A stretch of DNA of 64,000 nt from Arenibacter arenosicollis. GTDB lineage: Bacteria; Bacteroidota; Bacteroidia; Flavobacteriales; Flavobacteriaceae. The translations under genes were made by a program, and so were the position numbers. Positions 8,312-18,190 of the stretch are shown piece after piece; the first letter of the stretch is position 1; the number at the start of each line of letters is the position of its first letter. The notes under the pieces were generated by a model. The model was not told the DNA's origin. It made no database searches and worked only from the letters and a program-made list of their open reading frames with translations. Location of the stretch: the NCBI RefSeq assembly GCF_014397245.1, contig NZ_JACLHY010000002.1:186001-250000 (forward strand), written 5' to 3'.

Positions 8312-9121
8312 TTAGTCCGCAACTTGTGCGTACTCCGTCCACGATCCATCATAAACCTTTTTGGTATTTCCGAGGGTCATTTCAGAAGCAAGTAGAACAA
8401 TGCAGGCCGTGACTCCGGAACCGCAACTAAACACCAGAGGCCGCCCTTCCTTTTTTAAATCACTAAAAATCTCCTTCAATTCATTCTCCGATTTATATTT
8501 CCCATCCTTAAGTACAGTTTCATACGGCATATTGATAGAGTTTGGAATATTTCCTCTTCTTAATTCCTTCCTTGGTTCTGGAACAAGGCCAAGGAAGCGA
8601 TCTGAAGAACGGACATCAATTACCAAGGCCTTCTTCTCTTCAATATTATATTTGATTTGTTCATAATCCACTACCAATTCAGGATTGAAGTGTGCTTTAA
8701 AATTACCAATACCAACCTTCTTCCTAATTCCTTTTTCCGACACATACCCCTTGCTATCCCACTCAGGGAAACCACCATTAAGGACACTCACATTGTCATG
8801 TCCCATAACTTTGAACATCCACCAGACCCTTGGGCTTATATATATACCGAAATGATCATAAACCACTATTTTACTGGATTTATTAATACCCAATTTTCTA
8901 CAGGATATTTCGAATTGGGCCGAGCTGGGCAGCATATTCGGAAACGGGCTATTTTTATCACTAAACTCATTTTCCAAATCAAAAATACGTGCTCCTTTGA
9001 CCCTTATATCCTCCATATCCGAATCTGTTGCATCATATCGTAACCGAGCATCCAAAATTACTATTTCGGGCTTATCCAAATGTTCCTTAAGCCAATCGGC
9101 TGATACAAGTATATTTTGCAT
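8312..9121 (-). CDS. Thiosulfate/3-mercaptopyruvate sulfurtransferase
   Basis: 269 aa with two rhodanese domains (about 5-125 and 150-269). The catalytic Cys is C233 in CGSGVTAC; the CGSG(V/I)TA loop favours 3-mercaptopyruvate over thiosulfate in this family. The N-terminal domain keeps the VWWMFKVMGH and LNGGFPEW linker motifs. Likely cytoplasmic, transferring sulfane sulfur. It lies 16 bp after the esterase gene and 52 bp before modA, so it may share a transcript with the molybdate operon; sulfur transfer is needed to make molybdopterin, which would fit, but that link is inference. Confidence 0.88.
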   Translation of the reverse strand: MQNILVSADWLKEHLDKPEIVILDARLRYDATDSDMEDIRVKGARIFDLENEFSDKNSPFPNMLPSSAQFEISCRKLGINKSSKIVVYDHFGIYISPRVWWMFKVMGHDNVSVLNGGFPEWDSKGYVSEKGIRKKVGIGNFKAHFNPELVVDYEQIKYNIEEKKALVIDVRSSDRFLGLVPEPRKELRRGNIPNSINMPYETVLKDGKYKSENELKEIFSDLKKEGRPLVFSCGSGVTACIVLLASEMTLGNTKKVYDGSWTEYAQVAD

Positions 9122-9137
9122 GAATAACTATTTAATT

Positions 9138-10301
9138 TTAATCGATTGATATTTTCAGATATTTTATAACTGCGTCATCACCCTGAAGTGAATTTTTAGG
9201 CCTTGGATTTTCTTTGCCAAAAACCATTAAATCCTCAGGGGCCAAAATTGTAACAAAATCCTCCTTATAACCTTCCTCATAAGGAATATTCCCAGCGTTG
9301 AGATCAAGATGATGGTCAAAGAAATTGTAGAGAGCCGTTCTTTTATTATATCCATAATCGTGTCTTTCGGCCGGCAGATGAACATTTTCAACCTTGTGCT
9401 CAGCATCATATAAGGCATATACCTTTTGAATATAAGGATACTCTACCCTAGGAGTATTCCGTGTCCAATCTGATCCATCCGAAACCAATAGCAAGGGTCG
9501 AGGAGCACAAAGGGCAGCAATTTCCACATTATTGGTCTGGTGGTCTGCACTTTTGTGAATGGGCATTCCACTCTCACAAACGCACCCGCCGAAAAAGTGG
9601 GCAGAAACCTGTACCACGGGTGCTGCAACTTTAATACGATCATCAATAGCTGTTAGGACAAAGGTCTGTGTACCTCCTCCAGAGGCACCGGTCATCCCTA
9701 CACGTTCCTTATCCACATCCGACCTGGATAACAAATATTCCAAGACCCGTTTGCTATTCCAAGTTTGCAACAGCAATGCAATAGGCATCTTGTGGTTCAC
9801 CTGGTTACTTTCGGCATAACCCACCATATCATATGCAAAAACTACCGCTCCCATTCTAGCTAGGGCAGCACAACGCCATTGAATATAGTCCGTATATCTT
9901 TTATCTTTCATATGGCCATGAGGGCTTAAAATAGCCGCATATTTGCCCTCCATTTTAATGGGCCTGTACAAGTTGCCCGTAATATAAAAACCTGGAAAGC
10001 TCTCTATGGCTATATTTTCTACAATATAACCATCCATAGACCTGGTATTTTTAATAATAGGATTGAAATTGCCAGTTATTCTTGGCATCTTATCCAGTTG
10101 CATACCTTCCACAATACCTTTCTTGATTCTCGATGACCTTTGTTCCCAGGATTCCTTGTCGCTCCATTCCGAGGCAAATTTTTTCATCACAATATTTGCT
10201 TCATCCTCGGTCCAATGACTTCCAACACACAACATATTATCCTGACCATATACCATGAAACCAAAAAAAGTAATTGCAACAAGACTAAATATATTTTTCA
10301 T
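9138..10301 (-). CDS. Secreted alpha/beta hydrolase, acetyl-xylan-esterase-like
   Basis: 387 aa with a signal peptide cleaved near VYGQ (about residue 20). The nucleophile elbow is GASGGG (S207) and a late His is in AERHDYGYNKR. The oxyanion region is LSPHGH at 125-130. Architecture matches periplasmic acetyl-xylan or related carbohydrate esterases (DUF-type dienelactone-hydrolase fold). It is divergent from the PVC-type haem lipoprotein gene, a pairing that suggests sugar or secondary-metabolite breakdown in the periplasm. Specific substrate unknown. Confidence 0.75.
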   Translation of the reverse strand: MKNIFSLVAITFFGFMVYGQDNMLCVGSHWTEDEANIVMKKFASEWSDKESWEQRSSRIKKGIVEGMQLDKMPRITGNFNPIIKNTRSMDGYIVENIAIESFPGFYITGNLYRPIKMEGKYAAILSPHGHMKDKRYTDYIQWRCAALARMGAVVFAYDMVGYAESNQVNHKMPIALLLQTWNSKRVLEYLLSRSDVDKERVGMTGASGGGTQTFVLTAIDDRIKVAAPVVQVSAHFFGGCVCESGMPIHKSADHQTNNVEIAALCAPRPLLLVSDGSDWTRNTPRVEYPYIQKVYALYDAEHKVENVHLPAERHDYGYNKRTALYNFFDHHLDLNAGNIPYEEGYKEDFVTILAPEDLMVFGKENPRPKNSLQGDDAVIKYLKISID

Positions 10302-10624
10302 ATTTTAAAAGATTATAGTTGACTTTAGATTTGATTTATTGAAAGATGAAAAGCTTTTTTTACATACCGAACAGTAATACCGTTCACTTTTGTGGTTCCC
10401 AGCATATTTATTCTGCTAACTAAAATAGCGCTTTTCCTCCATTGTTTTAATATTTAGGTGGCAAGTTCAATAAAATCCATACCAAATATGAATAAACTAT
10501 AACTAAATCCAGGCCATTTCTCAGAATATCCCTAGAGAATGTCGCGCTTATAGGTCATTTCATTATTTTTATAATACTTGGTGGTTTTTTGGTAAATTGT
10601 GATGATACAACCAAATACCAACAA
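10302..10624. other. Divergent intergenic region, esterase / haem lipoprotein
   Basis: About 320 bp of AT-rich DNA between divergently transcribed genes. It must contain both promoters, but no clear TTG-N19-TAnnTTTG pair was found on either strand and no ORF is supported. Confidence 0.5.
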
Positions 10625-13600
10625 ATGTTGCAAAACCAAATTACCATCAAAACCCTAGTAATCGTTTTATTTATAACCACCCTATACGGTTGCAAGAATG
10701 AACCTAAAACCCCTATCGATTTTCCAACACTTTCCGAACAGGATAAAAGATTGTCTGAAAATGCTTTGGCCTCTATGGAGGTGGCCGATGGATTATATCT
10801 GGAGCTGTTTGCGTCCGAGCCCATGGTAACCAACCCTACCAACATGGCCATTGATGCAAAAGGTAGGATATGGCTTTGTGAAGCCAGGAATTATAGATTA
10901 TTCGCCAATCCGGATAATAGTTATGACGATACCGGGGATCGTATCTTAATACTTGAGGACACCAATGGTGATGGCAAAGCTGACACCTCCAAGGTTTTCT
11001 ATCAAGGAGAAGACATAAATGCCGCACTGGGCATAGCTGTGTTGGGAAATAAAGTTATCATATCCGTAAGTCCAAATGTTTTTGTCTTTTCGGATGAGGA
11101 TGGGGACGACCTTCCCGATTCGAAAGAAATCTTATTTTCGGGTATAGAAGGTGTAGACCATGACCATGGGGTACATGCCTTTGTTTTTGGTCCTGATGGC
11201 CGGCTATATTTCAACTTTGGCAATAACGGCGAACAATTATTGGACAAAAAAGGTAAGGCCGTAAAGGACATGTATGGACAGGAAATAATAGCCAATGGCA
11301 AGCCGTATCGCGAAGGCATGGCTTTTAGAATGAACTTGGACGGATCAAACCTAGAAGTTCTAGGACACAATTTTAGAAATCCTTTTGAGATTGCTATTGA
11401 CTCTTATGGTGGTCTATGGCAATCAGACAATGACGATGACGGCAATCGGGGAACCCGAATAAACCATATCATGGAATATGGGAATTACGGATATCGGGAT
11501 TTGTCAACAGGGGCCAGCTGGCAAGAAAGAAGAACTGGCTGGGAAATTGAAATACCCAAAAGGCATTGGCATTTAAACGACCCCGGAACCGTCCCAAATT
11601 TATTACAGACCGGATCAGGGTCCCCATGTGGCATACTTGTTTATGAGGATGACATGTTGCCTCAAAAGTTTCATAACCAACTTATACATGCAGAACCAGG
11701 TCACAATGTAGTTCGCTCCTACATTATAGATGAATCTGGGGCAGGCTATACTGCAAAGGTGGAAAATTTAGTAAAAAGTAAGGATGATTGGTTTAGACCG
11801 GACGACGTTACCATTGCCCCGGATGGCTCGCTTTTTATTTCCGATTGGTATGATGGCGGTGTTGGCGGACATAAGGCGGAAGACATTGCCAAGGGAAGGA
11901 TTTACCGTTTGTCCACAAACCAGGAATATCGTCCCGTTTCAATAAATCCAAATACGGAGGATGGAGCAACAAAAGGAATACTCTCGGGAAATATGGACGT
12001 TTTTTATCAGTCCTGGCAAAAATTGTATTCCATGGGCGAAGCTTCAGAACCACTTCTAAAGGGTCTGGTAGCTAAGGGTGGTATTGCAAAAGCACGTGCA
12101 TTTTGGTTAGGGTTGCAAATTCCGACCAAAAGCAACGAATATATAGAAATGGCACTTAAAGATGAAGATCCCAAGTTCCGAATTCAGGGTATTCGTATGG
12201 CGCGATATAAAGGGAAAGAAAATTTGGAAAAATACTTGTCCATACTTACCAACGATAAATCGCAACAGGTAAGGCGGGAGATGGCTATAGCGCTAAGGCA
12301 TATTGGCACTAAAACCGCTGCTGAGCAATGGGCCAATTTGGCCTTACAGCATACTGCCGGTGATCGTTGGTATTTGGAAGCTCTTGGCATAGGAGGCGAT
12401 CTATTCCCTGACCTGTATTTTAATACCTGGAAGAATAAAGTCGGAGACAATTGGAAAAGCGAAGCAGGAAAGGAAATTGTATGGCGTGTCGGTGCCAAAG
12501 AATCGGTTCCTATGATGGTGGACCTAATAGAAGATAAGAATGTACCATCTTCCAAATTGGCCTCCTATTTTAGGGCTTTTGATTTTAAGGATCATCCGAA
12601 TAAAAATAACTATTTAATTAACATGTTGGCCTGGAATCATCCTTTGCAGAACCAAATTCAGGCTTATGCCATAGGCAAGATGGATCCTACATTTGTTCAT
12701 GGGTCCTCAAAACATATTAAAATAGTAAAGGAAGTACTACCCAAAATTGAAGGAACCCCAGAATGGATCATGGCCATTAAAAACCTCGATCTAAAAAATC
12801 AAAATGAGGCATTGTTGCGGGTAGTGGTCAACGGAACCAACAAAGATATTGGAAAGGAAGCTGCAAATATATTGTTCAATAATAACGGCGCTCCTTTGAT
12901 TGATGAATTTCTTAATTCCAAAGTTCCGGAATCCTCTAAAATCGCAGTTATGGACATGCTCAACGGAATATCCAACCCCGCTGCCATTGAACTGTTAAAG
13001 AAAAACATTACAAATAAGGGGTTGAGCCATGCCGTTACCAGAAAAATGATAGAAACCTTGGGAAATACTGGATCTGGACAGCACGAATTATATCAATTAC
13101 TGGAGGATGGTGAATTAGCCGAAGAGTATAAAACAACGGCAGTACTAAAGCTGATGACCAGTTGGAATAATGAGATCAGAACCAAGGCTCCAAAATTCTT
13201 AAGCACTCAAGGAGAGGGAACCTTGAATATTGCTGCCTTGGCAGAACGCAAAGGCAATGCTCTTCATGGTAAGGAAATTTATAGCACTTATTGCAGCTCT
13301 TGCCATTTGGCCGCTGACACAGGAATAGAATTTGGACCGGAATTATCGGATATTGGCAATAAGCTCTCAAAACAATTCCTATACTCCAGTATAATTTACC
13401 CTAGTACGGGTATCAATTTTGGCTTTGAAGGGTACTCCTTCAAAATGAAAGACGGCAAGGCCTATACGGGTTACATATTAAGCAGGACCGAAGATGAAAT
13501 TACTATAAAAATGATGGGAGGCACCCAAAAGACATTGGAATTAAAGGATATTGCCGAACAGGAGGCCCTGGAACAATCTTTAATGACACAAGGTCTGGCC

Positions 13601-13675
13601 CAAATAATGCTAGAACAGGATTTAGTGGATCTCGTAGAATACTTGGGAACACTAAAGGTAGACGCCTTGGAATGA
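10625..13675 (+). CDS. PVC-type haem-binding dehydrogenase lipoprotein
   Basis: 1016 aa from the ATG chosen because it gives a proper lipoprotein signal (lipobox LYGC, C23); an in-frame TTG lies 36 nt upstream. Residues about 40-420 are a six-bladed propeller of the membrane-bound dehydrogenase (sorbosone/glucose dehydrogenase-like) family, with calcium-type loops such as DTNGDGKADT and SDEDGDDLPDS. Residues about 430-860 are helical HEAT-like repeats. The C-terminal domain carries a single c-type haem motif C890-S-S-C-H894 followed by a PVC-type terminal region. Known mainly from Planctomycetes and Bacteroidota, probably oxidising sugars or polyols in the periplasm. Monocistronic. Confidence 0.85.
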   Translation: MLQNQITIKTLVIVLFITTLYGCKNEPKTPIDFPTLSEQDKRLSENALASMEVADGLYLELFASEPMVTNPTNMAIDAKGRIWLCEARNYRLFANPDNSYDDTGDRILILEDTNGDGKADTSKVFYQGEDINAALGIAVLGNKVIISVSPNVFVFSDEDGDDLPDSKEILFSGIEGVDHDHGVHAFVFGPDGRLYFNFGNNGEQLLDKKGKAVKDMYGQEIIANGKPYREGMAFRMNLDGSNLEVLGHNFRNPFEIAIDSYGGLWQSDNDDDGNRGTRINHIMEYGNYGYRDLSTGASWQERRTGWEIEIPKRHWHLNDPGTVPNLLQTGSGSPCGILVYEDDMLPQKFHNQLIHAEPGHNVVRSYIIDESGAGYTAKVENLVKSKDDWFRPDDVTIAPDGSLFISDWYDGGVGGHKAEDIAKGRIYRLSTNQEYRPVSINPNTEDGATKGILSGNMDVFYQSWQKLYSMGEASEPLLKGLVAKGGIAKARAFWLGLQIPTKSNEYIEMALKDEDPKFRIQGIRMARYKGKENLEKYLSILTNDKSQQVRREMAIALRHIGTKTAAEQWANLALQHTAGDRWYLEALGIGGDLFPDLYFNTWKNKVGDNWKSEAGKEIVWRVGAKESVPMMVDLIEDKNVPSSKLASYFRAFDFKDHPNKNNYLINMLAWNHPLQNQIQAYAIGKMDPTFVHGSSKHIKIVKEVLPKIEGTPEWIMAIKNLDLKNQNEALLRVVVNGTNKDIGKEAANILFNNNGAPLIDEFLNSKVPESSKIAVMDMLNGISNPAAIELLKKNITNKGLSHAVTRKMIETLGNTGSGQHELYQLLEDGELAEEYKTTAVLKLMTSWNNEIRTKAPKFLSTQGEGTLNIAALAERKGNALHGKEIYSTYCSSCHLAADTGIEFGPELSDIGNKLSKQFLYSSIIYPSTGINFGFEGYSFKMKDGKAYTGYILSRTEDEITIKMMGGTQKTLELKDIAEQEALEQSLMTQGLAQIMLEQDLVDLVEYLGTLKVDALE

Positions 13676-14018
13676 CGTTGAATAGGGTAAGATCATGAAA
13701 GGGTGTTCATGTCGATATCTCTTGTTATATCCTTTTAAAACGCTTAGGGCCCTACCCTTTTACTGGTTTTCAAAGGAATTTTTTATAAATTTTCCCAAGT
13801 CCATTCCAAATAACAAATCAGCATTAACAAAGACTTAGCACCAGTAATAAGCCACGGGTTAAAACCGCTAGAGCCCATATAAAAAAGATATTTTTAAAAT
13901 TATCTACTCAAGCATCTAGACACTGTACGCATATTAATCCCGCCGAAAAGTAGGATCAGCCCAAGCAACTGCTTTAAATTCGAGGCAAAGCAATTTTTTA
14001 AAACAGCGTTTCACAAAC
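13676..14018. other. Intergenic region after haem lipoprotein
   Basis: About 340 bp between converging genes. Only a short palindrome (AGGGCCCT near 13747) and scattered A/T runs are seen; no ORF, tRNA or convincing plus-strand terminator. Confidence 0.5.
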
Positions 14019-14047
14019 AAAAAAAGCCATGCAATTGCATGGCCTTT
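14019..14047 (-). terminator. Intrinsic terminator of the bamA-ompH operon
   Basis: Perfect 18-nt palindrome GCCATGCAATTGCATGGC at 14026-14043 flanked by A and T runs; on the minus strand it is followed by seven T. It lies 22 bp past the distal ompH stop codon. Confidence 0.8.
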
Positions 14048-14069
14048 TCCTATTTATTTAATTCCCTGA

Positions 14070-14579
14070 CTAGAAGCCTAATTGCTTCTTAACATCTGGT
14101 AATATATCCTTTCCTTTGGCCACGATCAATCCACCTCCTTGGGTAGCATCCATAACGTAGTCGATTCCTAAAGCTGCAGCTACAGATTCTATAGCTTTTT
14201 TAGCCTTTTCAGTGATTGGACCTAAAAGTTCAGCTTGTTTCTTTTGCAATTCTTGTTGAGCCGTTTGCTGTGCCTCACCAATATTCTTTTCAAAACCTTG
14301 AAGTTCCAAAGCTCTTTTTTGGTTTTCCTCTTCAGATTTGGAAGAAGACTCATTTGAATACTGCGTGTACTTATTTTTTAGTTCTGTCATAGAACTTTCA
14401 ATATCCGCCCTATAGGTTTCCTGTAATTTTTTAAGTTCCGCATCCGCTGCTTTCATTTCCGGCATTTCAGACAACAATTTCTGTACATCTATATGCGCAA
14501 TTTTTGCCTGTGCGTTAACAAAACTGGATGCTGCTACGAACAAAACTATGGCTACTGCTATTTTTTTAATTTGTTTCAT
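14070..14579 (-). CDS. OmpH/Skp family periplasmic chaperone (distal copy)
   Basis: 169 aa. Signal peptide ends at VNAQ (about residue 24). The mature protein starts AKIAHIDVQKLL, followed by a long charged coiled-coil arm (about 45-130) and a C-terminal beta segment (LGIDYVMDATQGGGLIVAKG), the Skp pattern. It is expected to hold unfolded outer-membrane proteins for BamA. Second of two ompH genes downstream of bamA, 79 bp after the first. Confidence 0.9.
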   Translation of the reverse strand: MKQIKKIAVAIVLFVAASSFVNAQAKIAHIDVQKLLSEMPEMKAADAELKKLQETYRADIESSMTELKNKYTQYSNESSSKSEEENQKRALELQGFEKNIGEAQQTAQQELQKKQAELLGPITEKAKKAIESVAAALGIDYVMDATQGGGLIVAKGKDILPDVKKQLGF

Positions 14580-14658
14580 GATTTTAATTAATGTTTGAGT
14601 GTTAATTTAAAGATTTAGTTATATAAAAGTAATTTGGTTTATAATTAATTCAATGCTA

Positions 14659-15507
14659 TTAATTTTCTTTTGATTCTTCTCCATCATCTTCCTTTGAGTC
14701 GCTTTTACCACTTCTCTCTTCTATTTCCTTTTTTCTTTTGGCCTCTCTTTCCTCCAATAATTTTTTCCTTCTTTCCTCGTAAGCCTTTTTCCGTTCTTCT
14801 CTAATCCTAAGCTGTTCTGCCCTATTTTCTTCTGCGGTCTTGGTCCTGGCCTCTTCCGCCTGCTTTGCCTTTTCCTGTCTTTCCAACAGTGCATCGCTTA
14901 TATTTTCCTCCGCTTCCTCTTCTTCAAGATCCTCAAAATTATTTCTTACCCCCTGTTTTTTATTGGGTGCACTTATTTTTCTGGTCCTTGATATTCCTCT
15001 TAAAACAAGATCGCTAATATCGTGTCTTTTCTCGGAATACAACATTACAACATCTGCCGATTTATCAAAAATAAAATCATATTTTTTATTTGCCCCTATT
15101 TTCTGAACTTCATTAAAAACTTGATCTTGAATAGGCTGGATCAATCGTCTTTTTTGAAGAACCAAATCGCCCTCGGGACCAAATCTATCCTGCTGATAAT
15201 CGAACATCTCCTTTTCCAAAATCTGGATTTCTTCCTGACGTTCTGAAATCAATTCCTCCGTTAACAGCACTTTCTCTGCCATTAAATCCTTCTTCATCTG
15301 ATCAATTTCACCCTTCTCCTTATCCAGCTCCAATTTCCATTTCTGCACTTTGGTGGCCAGTTGCTCATTAGCCTCCCTGTACTCCTCCACATTCTCTAGG
15401 ATATATTCCATATCCACATAACCAATCCTAACCCCTCTTTGCGCTGAAATAGTAGCAACAAACGTAGTTGCAACTAGGAACAAAAGTACTTTTGATTTAA
15501 TTCTCAT
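14659..15507 (-). CDS. OmpH/Skp family chaperone with long charged tail
   Basis: 282 aa. Signal peptide to about ISAQ; the mature part RIGYVDMEYIL... is Skp-like with a coiled-coil arm. Residues about 185-282 form an extra highly charged Glu/Lys/Arg coiled-coil tail (EEEEAEENISDALLERQEK, RKKAYEERRKKLLEE) not found in short Skp. The tail may extend the chaperone or reach the peptidoglycan; that is speculation. Second OMP-biogenesis gene after bamA, 99 bp downstream. Confidence 0.88.
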   Translation of the reverse strand: MRIKSKVLLFLVATTFVATISAQRGVRIGYVDMEYILENVEEYREANEQLATKVQKWKLELDKEKGEIDQMKKDLMAEKVLLTEELISERQEEIQILEKEMFDYQQDRFGPEGDLVLQKRRLIQPIQDQVFNEVQKIGANKKYDFIFDKSADVVMLYSEKRHDISDLVLRGISRTRKISAPNKKQGVRNNFEDLEEEEAEENISDALLERQEKAKQAEEARTKTAEENRAEQLRIREERKKAYEERRKKLLEEREAKRKKEIEERSGKSDSKEDDGEESKEN

Positions 15508-15606
15508 GCTATCTTCTTTTTATACTATAGAAAATATCGTGCCAAAATAACTAAATATTTTAGAATGAACCATTTAACATATAAAACAATTGCAAATTTC
15601 TATATA

Positions 15607-18186
15607 TTAAAACTGTTGTCCAATGATGAAGTGGGTTTGCCAACCGCTAGGACCAGTCGAATTGGGGTTGTAATCTTGATCAAATCCATATCCAAAATCA
15701 ATTCCCAATAATCCAAATGCTGGCATAAAAATACGAAGTCCCACTCCGGCAGATCTTTTCAATTCAAACGGATTAAAGTCTTGAAAATTGTTGAAGGCAT
15801 TTCCAGCCTCTAAAAATACCTGCCCATAAATGGAAGCTGACGGCTTTAGCGTCAACGGATATCTTAGCTCCAAAGAATATTTATTATATACAACACCGCC
15901 ATCCTGTACTTGTCCGCCACTTAATGGATCTGTACTATAAGGCGTTAAGGATTGATTTTCATAACCCCTCAAGGAAATAACATCCCTTCCGTCCAGAGTA
16001 TAGGAACCCATTCCGTCACCACCTACGAAAAATCGCTCGAAGGGAACCTTGCCAACATCTTCATTATAATTTCCTAGAAATCCGAATTCGGCATTGGTCC
16101 TCAAAACTAATTTATCTACTAAAGTAGTATACCAATCTCCCTTAAAATTAACCTTATAGAATTCCAACCACCTAAAGCGTTCTTGATCTATGCGCTCAAT
16201 TTCGTCACTATCCAACTCCTCAATGGCTACCTCCTGATCTTCATTAAGTTGCTTATAATCTATATTATTAAACAAAGAAAATGGAGGGGTAAACTTAGCT
16301 GTCAGCTCAAAATTAGACCCAGTTCTTGGATAAATACGGCCACCGCCAGTAGCATTTCTCGAGATTCCAAGGGTATATGCTATTGAATTCGATTTTCCAT
16401 TTCCGAAATTGAAAAGTCCTAAATTATAATCTTGGAAATTATATAATTGATATCCCAAAGAGTGAGATATGGTAAAGAAATCATCTGGCCATTGCACCCT
16501 TTTTGCCAAACCGGCCGTAATGCCAGTGATGGAAAATTGCTTGCTCTTATCCGGTTTACTACTTACGTAAGGGTTATAATAAAACTGTTGGGTTCTGGAA
16601 AGGGACATATTAAACCTTACCGGCTTTTTACCCCCTAGCCATGGCTCGGAGAAATTTAAACTATACACCCTATAGGTCCTACTCGCTTGCAAACGCAGGG
16701 CAAATGTCTGCCCATCACCCATAGGTACCGGCTTATATGCCTCCCCATTAAATAAATTCTTCATGGAGAAATTACTAAAAGACAGTCCCAACGTACCTAT
16801 AAAACCACCTCCTCCATAACCACCTTGGAGCTCTATCTGGCTGGAGCCTGCCTCCACCAAATTATAAGCGATATCCACTGTTCCAGCATTTGGATCAGGG
16901 TTTTGGATATCCGGCTTTATCTGTTCAGCATCAAAGAATCCCAATTGTCCCAATTCCCTGATACTTCTAATGATATCCGATTTATTGTATCGTTGGCCCG
17001 GTCTGGTACGCAACTCCCTAAAAATAACGTGGTCATTGGTTTTATCATTACCAACTACGGTCACATGATCAAGGAACGTCTCTTTACCTTCTATAATTCT
17101 AATTTCAAAATTGATGGTGTCATTTTCTGCAGAGATCTCGACGGGGTTGATACTGGAAAACAGATAACCAAAATTTTGGTACATATTGGTCAAGTCCTCG
17201 GCATCCGGTTTTGTATCATCTGCGATTCGTTTCCTCAACAATACCCCATTATAGGTATCCCCCTTTTTAATCCCAAGCATTTGAGCCAATTGACGGTCCG
17301 AATAAACAGTATTTCCTACAAAATCTATATCGCCAAAATAATATTTATTCCCCTCCTCTACCTTGATTTTCACATCGATTAGATCATCAGAAACCTTTAC
17401 AAAGGTATCCGATATAATTCGGGCATCCCTAAAACCTTTTTCAGCATATTTATCTACTAGGGAAACAAGATCGGTTTTGTAATCTTCTTCGATATACTTG
17501 GATTTTTTCCAAAATCGGTAGAACTTTCTTTTCTTGGTCTTTTTCAAGGCCTTACTAAGTTGCTTGTCGGACAACTTTTCGTTTCCTTCAAAAACAATAT
17601 CGTTGATTTTCACCTTGTCACCTTGCTTAACATTGATGACCATAGTCTGGGTATTGGCATCGGTAGTATCCTTTGCCGTAGCTATGGTAACCTTCGCATT
17701 AAGGTAACCTTTCTTTTTGTACTTGTTCTGGATGTAATTCTTGGAATTGGCAATTAAACTCTCGGTTATCTTCTTCCCTTTCTTAAGATCCGTATCCTTT
17801 AAAATTTCATCTATCTTTCTTTTCTTAACCCCGTAAACGGTTACATTGGAAAGGGTAGGCCTCTCAATTATATTAAGTTCAAGAAAAACATTTTCACCTT
17901 CAATATTGGTAATATAAAAGCTAATGTCCGTGAAAAGTTCCAGTCCCCATAATTTATTGATAACGGCGCTGATTTCATCGCCAGGTACGGTTATGGGCTG
18001 CCCAATCCTTAAGCCCGTATAGGTCTTTACGGTCTGTTCATTGTAACTTTGCAATCCGGTTACCTCCAATCCTCCAAGTATATACCTTTTACCATCTTCA
18101 TAGGAGGAATCCTGTGCCGAGATAACTGTAGTAAAAATTAAGAATAAAAGTGTAATAAAAAGTTCAAGGGACATGAACCTATTCAT
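15607..18186 (-). CDS. bamA: Outer membrane protein assembly factor BamA
   Basis: 859 aa with the start taken at MNRFMSLELF, 4 bp after the uppS stop; a longer frame overlapping uppS is open but would bury the signal peptide (FLIFTTVISAQ). Five POTRA domains span about residues 25-440 and a 16-strand barrel follows, with the conserved loop-6 type VRGYE-like segment (here LRGYENQ) and a C-terminal aromatic residue (GQQF). Essential insertase for outer-membrane beta-barrel proteins. Operon CBS-nadK-DUF6089-uppS-bamA-ompH-ompH is the usual flavobacterial arrangement. Confidence 0.95.
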   Translation of the reverse strand: MNRFMSLELFITLLFLIFTTVISAQDSSYEDGKRYILGGLEVTGLQSYNEQTVKTYTGLRIGQPITVPGDEISAVINKLWGLELFTDISFYITNIEGENVFLELNIIERPTLSNVTVYGVKKRKIDEILKDTDLKKGKKITESLIANSKNYIQNKYKKKGYLNAKVTIATAKDTTDANTQTMVINVKQGDKVKINDIVFEGNEKLSDKQLSKALKKTKKRKFYRFWKKSKYIEEDYKTDLVSLVDKYAEKGFRDARIISDTFVKVSDDLIDVKIKVEEGNKYYFGDIDFVGNTVYSDRQLAQMLGIKKGDTYNGVLLRKRIADDTKPDAEDLTNMYQNFGYLFSSINPVEISAENDTINFEIRIIEGKETFLDHVTVVGNDKTNDHVIFRELRTRPGQRYNKSDIIRSIRELGQLGFFDAEQIKPDIQNPDPNAGTVDIAYNLVEAGSSQIELQGGYGGGGFIGTLGLSFSNFSMKNLFNGEAYKPVPMGDGQTFALRLQASRTYRVYSLNFSEPWLGGKKPVRFNMSLSRTQQFYYNPYVSSKPDKSKQFSITGITAGLAKRVQWPDDFFTISHSLGYQLYNFQDYNLGLFNFGNGKSNSIAYTLGISRNATGGGRIYPRTGSNFELTAKFTPPFSLFNNIDYKQLNEDQEVAIEELDSDEIERIDQERFRWLEFYKVNFKGDWYTTLVDKLVLRTNAEFGFLGNYNEDVGKVPFERFFVGGDGMGSYTLDGRDVISLRGYENQSLTPYSTDPLSGGQVQDGGVVYNKYSLELRYPLTLKPSASIYGQVFLEAGNAFNNFQDFNPFELKRSAGVGLRIFMPAFGLLGIDFGYGFDQDYNPNSTGPSGWQTHFIIGQQF

Positions 18187-18190
18187 GTCG

